Notes under the pieces: model-generated | The model's input: the letters and a program-made list of their open reading frames with translations, nothing else | Database searches by the model: none | What the model was told of the DNA's origin: nothing | Translations under genes and position numbers: made by a program | Shown here: one piece after another, positions 34,508 through 42,900 of the stretch | How positions within the stretch are numbered: the first letter of the stretch is position 1 | Layout: the number at the start of each line of letters is the position of its first letter | Origin: Streptomyces lavendofoliae | GTDB lineage: Bacteria > Actinomycetota > Actinomycetes > Streptomycetales > Streptomycetaceae | Direction of reading: 5' to 3' | Assembly: GCF_014649735.1 (NCBI RefSeq) | Contig: NZ_BMTP01000011.1 | Span: 205,798-269,797, forward strand | DNA: 64,000 nt

Positions 34508-35216
34508 GGAATCGATTCTCCTTGCGTCGTCGGTTCTGGGTGCGGAACACGTACGTAGGAGCAGGCCCGGGTCGGCCGAGCGGTGTCACCGCTCAAAGAC
34601 ACCGGAGCCGCGCACCCGGAGCCGCGCACGACGTTAGCGCCATCGGGGCGAAATCAGCCGCCTGACACGAGAACTCCCCAACCGGAACGGGGGAAGTGGC
34701 CCGTTCCGGTTGGGCAGTCCGTAGGACGCTGAACCCCCGGGGACGCCCCCTTCAGGCGCCCGGACGGCGTCAGCGCTTGGCGCGCGAACTGGTGCGAGGT
34801 CGAACACGTCTCCCGTTGACCAGGGCCAGCCGCACCGCGCCCCAGGGCCTACACGCACTCAAGTGCGATGCCGGGGGGCTGGAGCGGCGGCACCGCACTG
34901 GTGTGCGTGTAGGGACTGAGGTCTTGGGCGCCGTCCTCCGGTCGAACTACGTGGCTGCCGATGCGGGTTCGGTGAGGCGGTCCAGCCGTTCGTAGAGGGC
35001 CCCGAACGAGGCGGGCGCGGTTCTGGGCGCAGTGGGCGGTGCCCTGTATCGGTTGGGACAGGCGTCCGGCGGCTTCGCGGAGGATGACTTCGGCGAGGGC
35101 GCCGCGGCCTCACCAGCTCGTCGCTGAAGTGGTCATGAACTGCCAGGAGGTGCTCCGGTCAGCGGATAACGCGTCGCAACGCCAGACGGCGTGAGCCTGC
35201 GAGGCGGTGAGACAAC
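34508..35216. other. no intact gene; one minus-strand coding remnant
   Basis: Between about 35100 and 34960 on the minus strand a short stretch (ALAEVILREAAGRLSQPIQG) looks like a decayed helical protein with frameshifts. The remainder shows no resemblance. The promoter of the SH3b gene should lie near 34510-34600. Confidence 0.35.
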
Positions 35217-35384
35217 GCCAAGGTGCTGGACAGGCGCGAAGAGCTGGTATCGGCGCAGGTGAAGATCACCCAACCCGGCGAGATCGCCCTGTATCTCCGG
35301 GCGTTCGAGCAGCCGCGGAGCATGGCGGTATACGGCGCCGAGGCTCGAGCGCTCATCGTCAGGGCCATCGACGCGCTGGGCTGA
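35217..35384 (+). pseudogene. C-terminal fragment of a DUF5753/Scr1-type regulator
   Basis: Reads VLDRREELVSAQVKITQPGE, IALYLRAFEQPRSMAVYGAE, ARALIVRAIDALG and stop. The spacing (Y...F..L...A.....ARALI) fits the end of Streptomyces Scr1-family helix-turn-helix regulators. No start or HTH remains. Confidence 0.4.
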
Positions 35385-37054
35385 GAACGGCAAAGACGCC
35401 CCATCCCGGCCCGTAGGCCGAGAGGGGGCAGAGGATCAGGGGGCTGGCGGCGCGCGGGGTCCGGCGTGAGGGGGCCGGGCGAAGGCGATGGGGACGGGGC
35501 GCCGTCCCCCGACGGCAGATCAGCGCGTCCGGGTCGTCGGCCGGTGTCTGAGCCAATCTGCCGTCAGCCCGGGCTCAGTTCCATTGCCGAGGCCGGTCCC
35601 GCTGGTCGGCGTGCCGCCGCGTTGCTGCCGGAAGTGCGGGCCTCGCCGGTCCGGACTAGATGTTGCCGCTGGTCCGCTGGTCCGCTGGTCCGCTGTGCCG
35701 CCGTCCGCCCTGTAGCCGCCCGCGGCCTGCCGCCGGCCCGCCGTGCCGTCGCCGGCTTGCCGCCGTCCGGTCCGCTGCTGCCGCGGTGCCGGCCCTGTCG
35801 CTGGCCCGGTGCAGCATGTGGTCCAGGTCCTCGCGCGGGTCCGTGCGGGTAAGGCTGTCTGACCGCCGCAATGAGACGAGGGCGGAGCCGGTACTCGTGA
35901 AACCGCGACCGGCTTGTCCAGGAGCAATTCGACGCACTCGCCAATCTCGGCATGCGGGCTACCCGGGCAGCCCTAGCCGGGGCACGCCGTTCGTACGCAA
36001 ACCTACGCTCCAAGGCACAGGGCAGGGCCGACGGCGCTGGTCCGGACAGAGCGCGGGCCACCACCGGGCTGTGCGCCGCGGCTCGGCTGTGCGGCGTCCG
36101 GGCCGGTTCCCGGCTGGCCCGCTGCCTGCTGGCGCGGGTCTCCGCCTGTATGCCGCAGCCGTGCCGTCATCGGTGCTGCCGGGTGGCCGCCGTGCTCCGC
36201 CGTCGCCAGGCCGTGTGCTGCACTGTGGCCCCCCGGGTCCGGCCGTGCTGCCGGGTCTCGCCGCTGCCGTCCCGCCGCCGCTTCCCGGCCGTGTGTCGTC
36301 AGTGCCCCGTGCCGTCGTTGTCCGGTCGCCGTTCCTGGCGCCGTCGGCGGGGCCGGGACGTGCGGTCGCCGTGCCGCTGAGCGGGAGGCGCAGTGACCTG
36401 TGAGCAAGCGCGCGTGCAGAAGTGCACTCAGGCCGCTCCGTAATGCGGCGCCCGCGCCGCCCACGGGCGGCGCCCGCTGCGCGCTCACCGGCGGTGCGTG
36501 GTGGACGGCGGCGCTCAATGCCGGTCCGCCGCCCGGCACGCTCGCCGGCTCGCGGCGCTGGGGACTTCGCCGGCGACGTCGCCGAACACGCCACCGGCCG
36601 CCCGCCACCTCCGACTTTGGCCGCCTGCCACCTTTACCGGGGCTGGCTCAACGCTGCTCGATCGCATGTGAGGTCACAGCGCGTCCGCCACGTTCGGCCA
36701 CCGTCGGCCCTCGGTGGAGACATCTACCGGCCGACCGGCACGGACGAAGTCGCCGTACTCGTCCTGGACGACACCCGCGTTGACCCACCGGGCCCGGGAC
36801 CGATTCCCGGGGCCGGTGGGTGCTCTTCGGCGGACCAGCGCCTCGGCGGGCCGCCGGTCCTGCCCGGCCTCCCGCCTGGACCGTCTTCGCGCTGCGCCGC
36901 TCCGCCTGTGCCTGCGCTGGAGTCACATGCGTGGTGAGGGCGTCATGTCAGGCGTGGTGGTGGAACTTAACAGTGTGTGTGAGGCGTTAGCGGGGTGGTG
37001 CACGATGATGCGTGTCCAACGAAGGACGACGTGGCAGAAGCTGAGGTGGCACGA
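35385..37054. other. 1.6-kb low-complexity, pyrimidine-rich stretch without a convincing gene
   Basis: The plus strand is dominated by C, T and G runs of the CCGTGCCGTC / GCTGGTCCG type. Open frames in nearly all phases give Pro/Arg/Ala/Gly-rich translations with no family resemblance, and no ribosome site stands out. A short frame around 35915-36010 (RLVQEQFDALANLGMRATRA) is the only protein-like piece, but a stop precedes it. Probably decayed repetitive DNA. Confidence 0.4.
35666..35695. repeat. 8-bp tandem repeat CCGCTGGT x 3.75
   Basis: Three exact copies and a partial fourth of CCGCTGGT in a row. It marks the low-complexity stretch; no function is evident. Confidence 0.75.
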
Positions 37055-37060
37055 GTGGCG

Positions 37061-37609
37061 ATGTGGGATCGGATCAAGGACCAGGCGACCAGAGGTCTGC
37101 AGCAGGCCCAAGGGGGGCGCGGCGGCTCCGGCGGCCATGGGACATCCGGCGCACGGTCCGGGGGCAGTTCCAGGGCCGAGCTCGTGAGCGCGCTGAAGTC
37201 GCAGCTCACTTCACTGAAGACGGAGCTGAAGAGCGGCGCTTTCCGGGACGCCAGCATGGCCATGTGCGCGTTGGTGGCCGCCGCTGACGGACGGGTCGAT
37301 CCGGCCGAGCGCCAGCACGTCGAGTCGCTCATCCTCAGCAACGACGTCCTTCAGAACTTCCCCGCCGAGCAGCTCCGCCAGCGTTTCAACAAGCACGTCG
37401 ACCAGCTTTCGGCCGACTTCGTCATCGGGAAAGCGGCGGTGCTTCAGGATGTCGTCAAGGTGGCGAAGAAGCCCACCGAGGCACGGGCAGTCATCCAGAC
37501 CGGCATCGTGGTCGCGGGTGCGGACGGCTTCATCGAGCCTGCCGAGGAGCAGATTATCCGCGAGGCGTGCGCTGCGCTTGGCCTTCCGGCGGCGGATTTC
37601 GGCATCTGA
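37061..37609 (+). CDS. TerB-family tellurite-resistance-type protein
   Basis: 182 residues from the ATG at 37061 (MWDRIKDQATRGLQQAQGGR); a longer frame to 36995 adds atypical residues. A Gly/Ser-rich linker precedes a TerB domain (about 50-182) with the two acidic motifs AAADGRVDPAERQHVE and VAGADGFIEPAEEQIIRE, which bind Ca2+ or another metal. TerB works with TerC/TerD-type proteins in a membrane-linked metal and stress complex. A TerC gene lies 31 kb to the left, but no other ter genes are adjacent. Confidence 0.88.
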   Translation: MWDRIKDQATRGLQQAQGGRGGSGGHGTSGARSGGSSRAELVSALKSQLTSLKTELKSGAFRDASMAMCALVAAADGRVDPAERQHVESLILSNDVLQNFPAEQLRQRFNKHVDQLSADFVIGKAAVLQDVVKVAKKPTEARAVIQTGIVVAGADGFIEPAEEQIIREACAALGLPAADFGI

Positions 37610-38290
37610 CCTGCTGACCGGGAAGACGATGCGTTCGGCGACCTCGACCGAACAGCTCGGGCATCCGCGGTTCGGCGCCGGCGAATTCGCGGGCGGCGTC
37701 GACGCCTTCGGCCTGGACGGCCCGGAGGTGGGTGAAGGCGCTGATGGCCGTGTGCGGGGTCATCGGGGCGAGCCCGCGCAGACGGGTGAGCCGGTCGAGG
37801 TGGTTCCGGAACGGAGGGAGTACTCCACGACCGCAGCGACCCGGACGGCACCTTCGCCCTGCGACAGTCAACGACCCCGCAAAGGGCCAGGGGGAAAGAC
37901 GGCTCGAGGCTAGATGTGGATGTCACGCTGGAGCAGGGCCGACGGCTCAGTCGGCCCGAAGTCGTCTGTGGTGGACCTGGCGCTCTCCGGTGGCGGCAGC
38001 GGTAAGAACATGCGGACGGACGGGTCAGGCGGTCTTCGCCGGCGGTGCGAGGAGGGACCCTCGCACGGACGATGCTGACCGCCTGCGCGGCGTGGGGGAC
38101 ACCAGACGGGTTTGGCGGGATCTTGGAGGACGGACGCCGTATCCCGTGTATCCATGGACGCAGATGGGGCCCATGGGAGGCTCTAGGGGAGGAGAGGCGC
38201 CGTATCTGAGTTGCTGCGCCAGGAGGTCCTGGAGGTCGAGGTCGCGTTCGGGGTCTTCGTGGCTGTGGACGACGCACCTGCCCATCCCAC
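37610..38290. other. debris including a 32-base repeat shared with 5902-5933
   Basis: On the minus strand MTPHTAISAFTHLRAVQAEG and VDAAREFAGAEPRMPELFG (37600-37770) look like a coding remnant I cannot name. The block 37734-37765 matches 5902-5933 at 30 of 32 bases. At 38200-38285 a minus-strand frame (MGRCVVHSHEDPERDLDLQD) is also open but unassigned. Confidence 0.35.
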
Positions 38291-38946
38291 CTACCCCGGT
38301 GTCGGGTTCATCGTCATACCCAATTGTCCTCGGAGGCCGGCCATGAAGTGGGCGGCATCGGCGTGGCAGGCGTAGTCGCCGTTCCAGGCCGGCTCGCGCA
38401 GCCGGTCGATGACGGCGCGGCCTTGTTCTCCTCGCCTGGGACGGCGTGGTGGAACGCGAGGCCGAGGTCGAGGAGGGCTTCGACCGCGGTGATGCCGGTC
38501 TCCCGGATCTCGGTGCGCAGCGCGCGGGCCGCCTCGAGGCCGCGCAGGCTGCCCGCCTAGGCGACCAGCGCGGCGATCCTCAGCGTGCAGTTGGTGGCGC
38601 TCAGGTCGAGGTCGGCGAGGAGCTGCTCGGCGAGATGCAGCTTTTCATTCGCGGTGGCCGGGTCGGTGAGGGCGAGCACGAGAGCACGCTGCGCCTGGCT
38701 GGTGGCGCGCTCGCTCGCGATACCGCGCTGCTCGGCCTGGTCGCGTGGGGCGGCGCAGGCGGCGGCCGCGCGGTCCATGTCGCCGTGGGGCCACAGGACG
38801 TCGCCTTCGACGCGGTGCTGGCGGCTGACCCAGCCGAGGGTCTGGGTGGTGTCGTACGCGGTGGAGAAGTCGCCGGCGAGGCAGGCGATGTGGACTAGGC
38901 CGCGCCGTGCGGCGGGGGCGAGGCGGCCGCCGCCGTCGAGCTGCAC
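38291..38946 (-). pseudogene. TPR-containing regulator, C-terminal remnant
   Basis: Reads GLVHIACLAGDFSTAYDTTQ, HGDMDRAAAACAAPRDQAEQ, ERATSQAQRALVLALTDPAT, then AALVA followed by an in-frame TAG, then AGSLRGLEAARALRTEIRET and, after a frameshift, RLREPAWNGDYACHADAAHF to a stop. This is the helical-repeat C-terminus of large Streptomyces ATP/GTP-binding or NB-ARC-type regulators. Stop and shift show it is dead. Confidence 0.55.
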
Positions 38947-38951
38947 CCCCC

Positions 38952-39311
38952 GGGGAATCGACGGCCAGTCCGGCCGAGCAGCTTTACGTCCAGAATCTGA
39001 ACGCGCTCTTCGATCGCACGGGCATGTCCCAAAGGGCCTGCGTCCAGAAGTACGCCTTCTGCCCCGCCTCGGTTTCCCGGTATCGCTCGGGGCAGGGATT
39101 CCCCTCCCGTCAATTCGCCTCCGCCATCCTCGACGCCCTCACGCTGACAGGTGCCCCGCTGAGCGCTCAGGCCCTGGCCCAGCTCGACGGCCAGCGGAGC
39201 GCGGCCATGCGTACGAGCGAGCTTCCAGCCGTCCGTCCAACCCGGCAACGGACCAGTGGCTGGATGTCAGGAGATAGTCTGACCAGCGGCCCATTGTGCA
39301 GTGCGATGTGA
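38952..39311 (+). pseudogene. helix-turn-helix regulator, N-terminal half
   Basis: The frame gives SPAEQLYVQNLNALFDRTGM, SQRACVQKYAFCPASVSRYR and SGQGFPSRQFASAILDALTL, a XRE-like DNA-binding domain of Streptomyces regulators that normally continue into a coiled-coil or NB-ARC region. After about 80 residues the sequence (MRTSELPAVRPTRQRTSGW) no longer fits. No start codon with a ribosome site is visible. It is head-to-head with the TPR remnant, suggesting rearranged parts of one regulator type. Confidence 0.5.
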
Positions 39312-39326
39312 GGCGGGTGTGCGGGG

Positions 39327-39644
39327 ATGAGCGGCACCCACGCCGACCTGGTGCGCCGGGTGCGGCACGAACTGCTGCGGTCAGGTTTCAGCCTGGCGGA
39401 CGCAACGGATGCCGCGACGCCCGGCATGCGAGTGGTCCAGGTTCCGGCGGGAGCCATGGTGCGCTGGACCCCGTTGGGCGGGTCCGCCGAGCTGAGCGGG
39501 CCTCCCGACCACTTGGGTGAGAGCACGAGGTCGGCCGTGTCCACTGCGGTGAGGGCTGTCCTCACCGGGTGTGGCTATACCGTCATGGCCACCAGCGGGA
39601 CGTTCGACCTCATCGTCCTCCCCCCTGCCCACATGGAGCCGTAG
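39327..39644 (+). CDS. conserved hypothetical protein
   Basis: 105 residues beginning MSGTHADLVRRVRHELLRSG, with MRVVQVPAGAMVRWTPLGG and a hydrophobic strand near the end (GCGYTVMATSGTFDLIVLPP). ATG follows GCGGGGATG with little true Shine-Dalgarno. Composition and ordered hydrophobic pattern favour a real small alpha/beta protein. No function recognised. It reads away from the regulator remnants. Confidence 0.55.
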   Translation: MSGTHADLVRRVRHELLRSGFSLADATDAATPGMRVVQVPAGAMVRWTPLGGSAELSGPPDHLGESTRSAVSTAVRAVLTGCGYTVMATSGTFDLIVLPPAHMEP

Positions 39645-40078
39645 CAGCCACCCGCAGGCCAGTACCGGCGCCGGGACGATGCACGACCCAGGGCCGGTCC
39701 ACCTCCACTTGACCAGCGACCAGCGACACTCCCTGAGTGCCCCCCACGCCGACGCGACGCGCAACCGCATCGGCGGACAACTGCCGAACGGGAGGCGGTC
39801 CCGGGCAGCCCCTGTACTGCCTGTAAGGGCCGGCCGTTTCACGGTCGGCCCCAAGCGGTCAGGCGTCGATGCAGTCGGCGATCACGTCGAGCGTGGCGGC
39901 CGCGGTGGTCCCCATGAGCGGTCGAATCGTCGCGGGGCTCCGGGCGGCCAAGCCATGTGAGCCGTCCGACGGCGACAAGCTCACAGCCACACCCGGACCC
40001 CACTGGGCCCGCCGATCTTGCGCACCACCGCCTCAGGTCCACGCTGGGAAAGGCGGAAGGGTGGAAAGGAGGACCAGC
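39645..40078. other. intergenic region with a possible terminator for azlCD
   Basis: A hairpin with one mismatch (GGGCCGGCCGT at 39827-39837, ACGGTCGGCCC at 39841-39851) could end the minus-strand azlC-azlD transcript. No gene recognised. Confidence 0.4.
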
Positions 40079-40396
40079 TCAGTACTGGCCGAGCAACGCG
40101 CGGGCGATGACGGTGGCCAGGACGGCAGAGACGACGGTGGTCATGAGGCTGGCCCTGAGGGCCAGCGCCACGACCGCGGCGGCCAGTCCGGCGAGCCGTG
40201 CGTCGAAACGGTACTCCTGGCCCGTGGTGAAGAGCTGCAGGACCACGAGGGCGGTGAGGATCGCGGGGGCCACCATGTGCAGGGTGCGCTGGGCGCGGCG
40301 CGACGGCTTCCAGTCCCCGAGTAGCAAGGGGCCTGCGGCTCTGATGGCGATGGCGATGACGCCGAGAGCGACGACCAGGGTCCACTCGCCGGTCAT
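40079..40396 (-). CDS. azlD: AzlD-type branched-chain amino acid export subunit
   Basis: 105 residues, four hydrophobic segments, beginning MTGEWTLVVALGVIAIAIRA and containing the AzlD-typical start of helix pattern GDWKPSRRAQRTLHMVAPAI. It works with AzlC in the inner membrane as a two-component exporter of branched-chain amino acids or analogues. Its ATG overlaps the azlC stop by 4 nt. The pair is divergent from the biosynthetic cluster starting at 41298 and may export its product or a precursor. Confidence 0.85.
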   Translation of the reverse strand: MTGEWTLVVALGVIAIAIRAAGPLLLGDWKPSRRAQRTLHMVAPAILTALVVLQLFTTGQEYRFDARLAGLAAAVVALALRASLMTTVVSAVLATVIARALLGQY

Positions 40397-41085
40397 TTGA
40401 CGAGTCCGATCAGGCAGGCGCAACTGGCAACGGCGACGGGAACCCCCGGCGGGGCCACGGGTACGAGAGCGAGCGCGAGCGTGGCCGCCACGGCGGCCAC
40501 CACACGCGTACGAGGCTCACCCAACTGCTTCCAGAGCAGAGCGAGGAAGATGGCGGGGCTCACCATGTCGAGGCCCCAGCGGCTGACATCGCCCGCGAAG
40601 CCGACGCTGAGGGCGCCGAGGGCGGTCCCCGCGAACCACAGCACGTAAGCGGCGCTGCCCGACAGCAACAGCAGGCGGCGGTCGTAGCTGCCGTCCGGCC
40701 TGCGCGACAGGGCCCACGTCTCGTCGCCGAGGAGTTGCGCGTACGCGCCGCGCCGCCACCGGGATCCCCCGTAGGCTCCCATCGCCGCGATGGCCATCGG
40801 CAGATACCGCAGGTTGAGCAGTGAACCGGTCAGGATCGCGCTTCCCACACCGCCGCCCGCGGCGATCACGCTGGCAGCTCCCATCTGGGCGGCGCCGCCG
40901 AATGTGGTGAGCGACATGACCAGGGCCGCCGGGGTGGAGATGCCGGCCGCGCCGGCCACCGCGCCGAACGTCACTCCGAAGAGGAACGTCGCGGTCACGA
41001 CCGATGCGATGGCGGGCAGTTCCGCGCGAACCGACGCCGGAGGGGACGGGGATGGTGGGTCGGACGTGTGATCGGCGTCTTCCAT
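40393..41085 (-). CDS. azlC: AzlC-family branched-chain amino acid exporter
   Basis: 230 residues from the ATG at 41085. The frame runs further upstream to 41295 but that part is intergenic in character. Multiple membrane segments, with the AzlC pattern FLFGVTFGAVAGAAGIS, SLTTFGGAAQMGAASVIAA and LLNLRYLPMAIA. AzlCD homologues export leucine, isoleucine and toxic analogues such as 4-azaleucine. A TATATT box on the minus strand lies only 8 bases before the ATG, so the message may be leaderless or nearly so. Confidence 0.87.
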   Translation of the reverse strand: MEDADHTSDPPSPSPPASVRAELPAIASVVTATFLFGVTFGAVAGAAGISTPAALVMSLTTFGGAAQMGAASVIAAGGGVGSAILTGSLLNLRYLPMAIAAMGAYGGSRWRRGAYAQLLGDETWALSRRPDGSYDRRLLLLSGSAAYVLWFAGTALGALSVGFAGDVSRWGLDMVSPAIFLALLWKQLGEPRTRVVAAVAATLALALVPVAPPGVPVAVASCACLIGLVK

Positions 41086-41297
41086 GAGAATCCAATATAC
41101 GGAACACATCCGGGGATGCGAGTGAACTCGATATTCAGGCCGAAAGTCACCGTTGGCCGCTCTCCGGGTGTGCGGTGCGCCCAGTCGGTCCCACTGATTC
41201 TGTGCAACTGCCCATAGTTCGTCGGGTGCATCGCCCCTAGGGTGGCTGAGGAGACAGATTCCGTCCTCTGCCAACCCATTCCGTGGAGGAATCACCA
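41086..41297. promoter_or_regulatory. divergent promoter region between azlC and the biosynthetic cluster
   Basis: 212 bases without a gene. A TATATT hexamer on the minus strand (41094-41099) is a plausible -10 for azlC. For the rightward operon I see only weak candidates (TAGGGT near 41239). No clear dyad was found for the PucR regulator. Confidence 0.4.
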
Positions 41298-41687
41298 GTG
41301 CTGATCGACTGGGACAAAATGATGCCTACCGGAAGCCTGCGCGCCGGGGCGGTTCGGAGATTCGCCACCGGTCAGCAGATTTCCGTGGTGTACGTCGAGA
41401 CGGATCCACAAGCGCGGTTCGACGGGCGTCCGCATCGTCACCCCCACGAGCAGTGGGTCGTCGTCACTGCCGGCCTGCTCGGCATGACCTGTGACGACAA
41501 CCGGTTCGAGCTGTCCGAAGGCGAAGTCGCCTTCCTTCCCGCGAATTCCTGGCACGCGGCGGTGGGCGTAGGGCCTTCCGGCGCCCGGTATCTGGAGTTT
41601 TCGGCGCCGCCCCGGCTCGACCTGCTGCCGGACAGTCTGGTTCCGGACGCCCTGGAATTTCCCCGCGAAGAGCGCAGGGACAGCTGA
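41298..41687 (+). CDS. cupin-domain protein
   Basis: 129 residues from a GTG at 41298 with GGAGG 8 nt upstream. A single double-stranded beta-helix domain: motif 1 RPHRHPHEQWVVVTAGLLG supplies His, His, (His) and Glu metal ligands; motif 2 LPANSWHAAV supplies the last His. Small cupins of this form act as isomerases, dioxygenases or binding proteins. It is the first gene of the rightward biosynthetic cluster; here it could modify an amino acid or keto acid precursor. Confidence 0.87.
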   Translation: MLIDWDKMMPTGSLRAGAVRRFATGQQISVVYVETDPQARFDGRPHRHPHEQWVVVTAGLLGMTCDDNRFELSEGEVAFLPANSWHAAVGVGPSGARYLEFSAPPRLDLLPDSLVPDALEFPREERRDS

Positions 41688-41745
41688 TTCAGCGAGACCC
41701 GACATACCGCTACATCGTGAGCGATCAGCAGTGAAGGAGAATTCC

Positions 41746-42900
41746 TTGCCTGTCGAAATACATCAAGTGCGCACCGACGTCGCGGACGCATGGGTGGCAT
41801 GGGACGGGGATCCGTCGAAGGACTACGCCTACGGTGGTTGCCGGCTGGTCGGCTGGCGGACCGGATATGAGGACGCCGTCGGCATGCTGTGCGCGCTGAT
41901 GCGCAATGAAAGCGGCTACAAGAACGCGCTGATAAATCTGGCCGTCGAGGAAGGCGCGCTGGACGACCTCTCCGACGCCCTGCCGCCCGGCTTCGCCCGT
42001 GCGCGTGTCGGCGGCGGCCGCTGCATCATCCGGCCGGCGAGCGCCGCGGTGGCGGCGGTACTGGAGGAGCCGGAACACCCGGACTTCCGTGACACCATCC
42101 TCAGGATCTTCGAACCGCTCGGTGAACTCCTCAACTCGCTGGACGGCAAGGTCAAGCTCACTCCGGACTTCGGCAAGTTCGCGGGCGTGTCGGACCTCCT
42201 GTACGAGTTCACCCCGCACGTGCTCGGCATTCACTGCGACTCCGGTGGCTGTGGAGGAAAGGCCAGTTACTCCGCGACGGGTGTCACGGCGGCGTACGAG
42301 ACGCTCGAGTTCGAAGGCCTGATCAAGAGTTCACAGGTGACCCTCATCGGCTCGGCCGGCGCCATGGGCACGACGGTGCTCGCGGACCTCATTGACCGCA
42401 CCGACCGTGACCTGACGGTCTGCGACCTGAAGTACGACGACGGGTCCGCGCAGCCGCCCGCCGAAGTGCCCCGTCTCACCTCGGTCCCGGACCGGTTCCC
42501 CGACGAGGCGCTGTCCCGTTCCAGCACGGTGATCGCGACGACCTGGGGCCACGAGCTCCAACGTTCGAACCACAGTCTGCTGCAGCCGGGCACCGTCCTG
42601 CTCCTCGCGCACAACCTGGCCATCCCCACCGGAGTCGAGGGCATCGAACTGATGCGCCAGGTGTCGCGGCCCGACATTCTCGTCGTGCCGGGACAGACCC
42701 TCACCTTCGGCGGGGCGCTCACCTCGCGACTCGAATGGTTCTCGCGACAGGCGGGGATCACGGCCTTCGACAAGCCGTTGGCCCATCAGGTGGTGCGCAG
42801 GGTGGCCGGCCACTGGGCCCGCCGGCTGACCCGCCGTACGAACGGCCATGGAAATCCTTACGAGGAACTGGTCGCCACCTGTGAGCCCTTGGTCGCCTGA
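41746..42900 (+). CDS. Glu/Leu/Phe/Val dehydrogenase-like protein with altered active site
   Basis: About 384 residues. A TTG at 41746 sits 6 nt after AAGGAG and is the likely start; a GTG at 41731 is the alternative (numbering below from 41731). It keeps the fold of leucine/phenylalanine dehydrogenases: SGYKNALINL (Lys64), an Asp in KLTPDFGKF (Asp146), then a Rossmann GSAGAMG (207-213). The glycine-rich GGGK motif, whose Lys is the catalytic base, reads GGGR (94-97) and is displaced by a 20-residue insertion. It may therefore not do normal oxidative deamination; it could be a lyase, an imine-forming enzyme or a binding protein. Its stop abuts the next ATG, so it is cotranslated with the NRPS gene. 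Confidence 0.8.
   Translation: MPVEIHQVRTDVADAWVAWDGDPSKDYAYGGCRLVGWRTGYEDAVGMLCALMRNESGYKNALINLAVEEGALDDLSDALPPGFARARVGGGRCIIRPASAAVAAVLEEPEHPDFRDTILRIFEPLGELLNSLDGKVKLTPDFGKFAGVSDLLYEFTPHVLGIHCDSGGCGGKASYSATGVTAAYETLEFEGLIKSSQVTLIGSAGAMGTTVLADLIDRTDRDLTVCDLKYDDGSAQPPAEVPRLTSVPDRFPDEALSRSSTVIATTWGHELQRSNHSLLQPGTVLLLAHNLAIPTGVEGIELMRQVSRPDILVVPGQTLTFGGALTSRLEWFSRQAGITAFDKPLAHQVVRRVAGHWARRLTRRTNGHGNPYEELVATCEPLVA

Noticed and set aside
35660..36403. 247-codon plus-strand frame and overlapping frames in the low-complexity block
   Set aside because: Pro/Arg/Ala-rich in every phase, no ribosome site, no hydrophobic core pattern.
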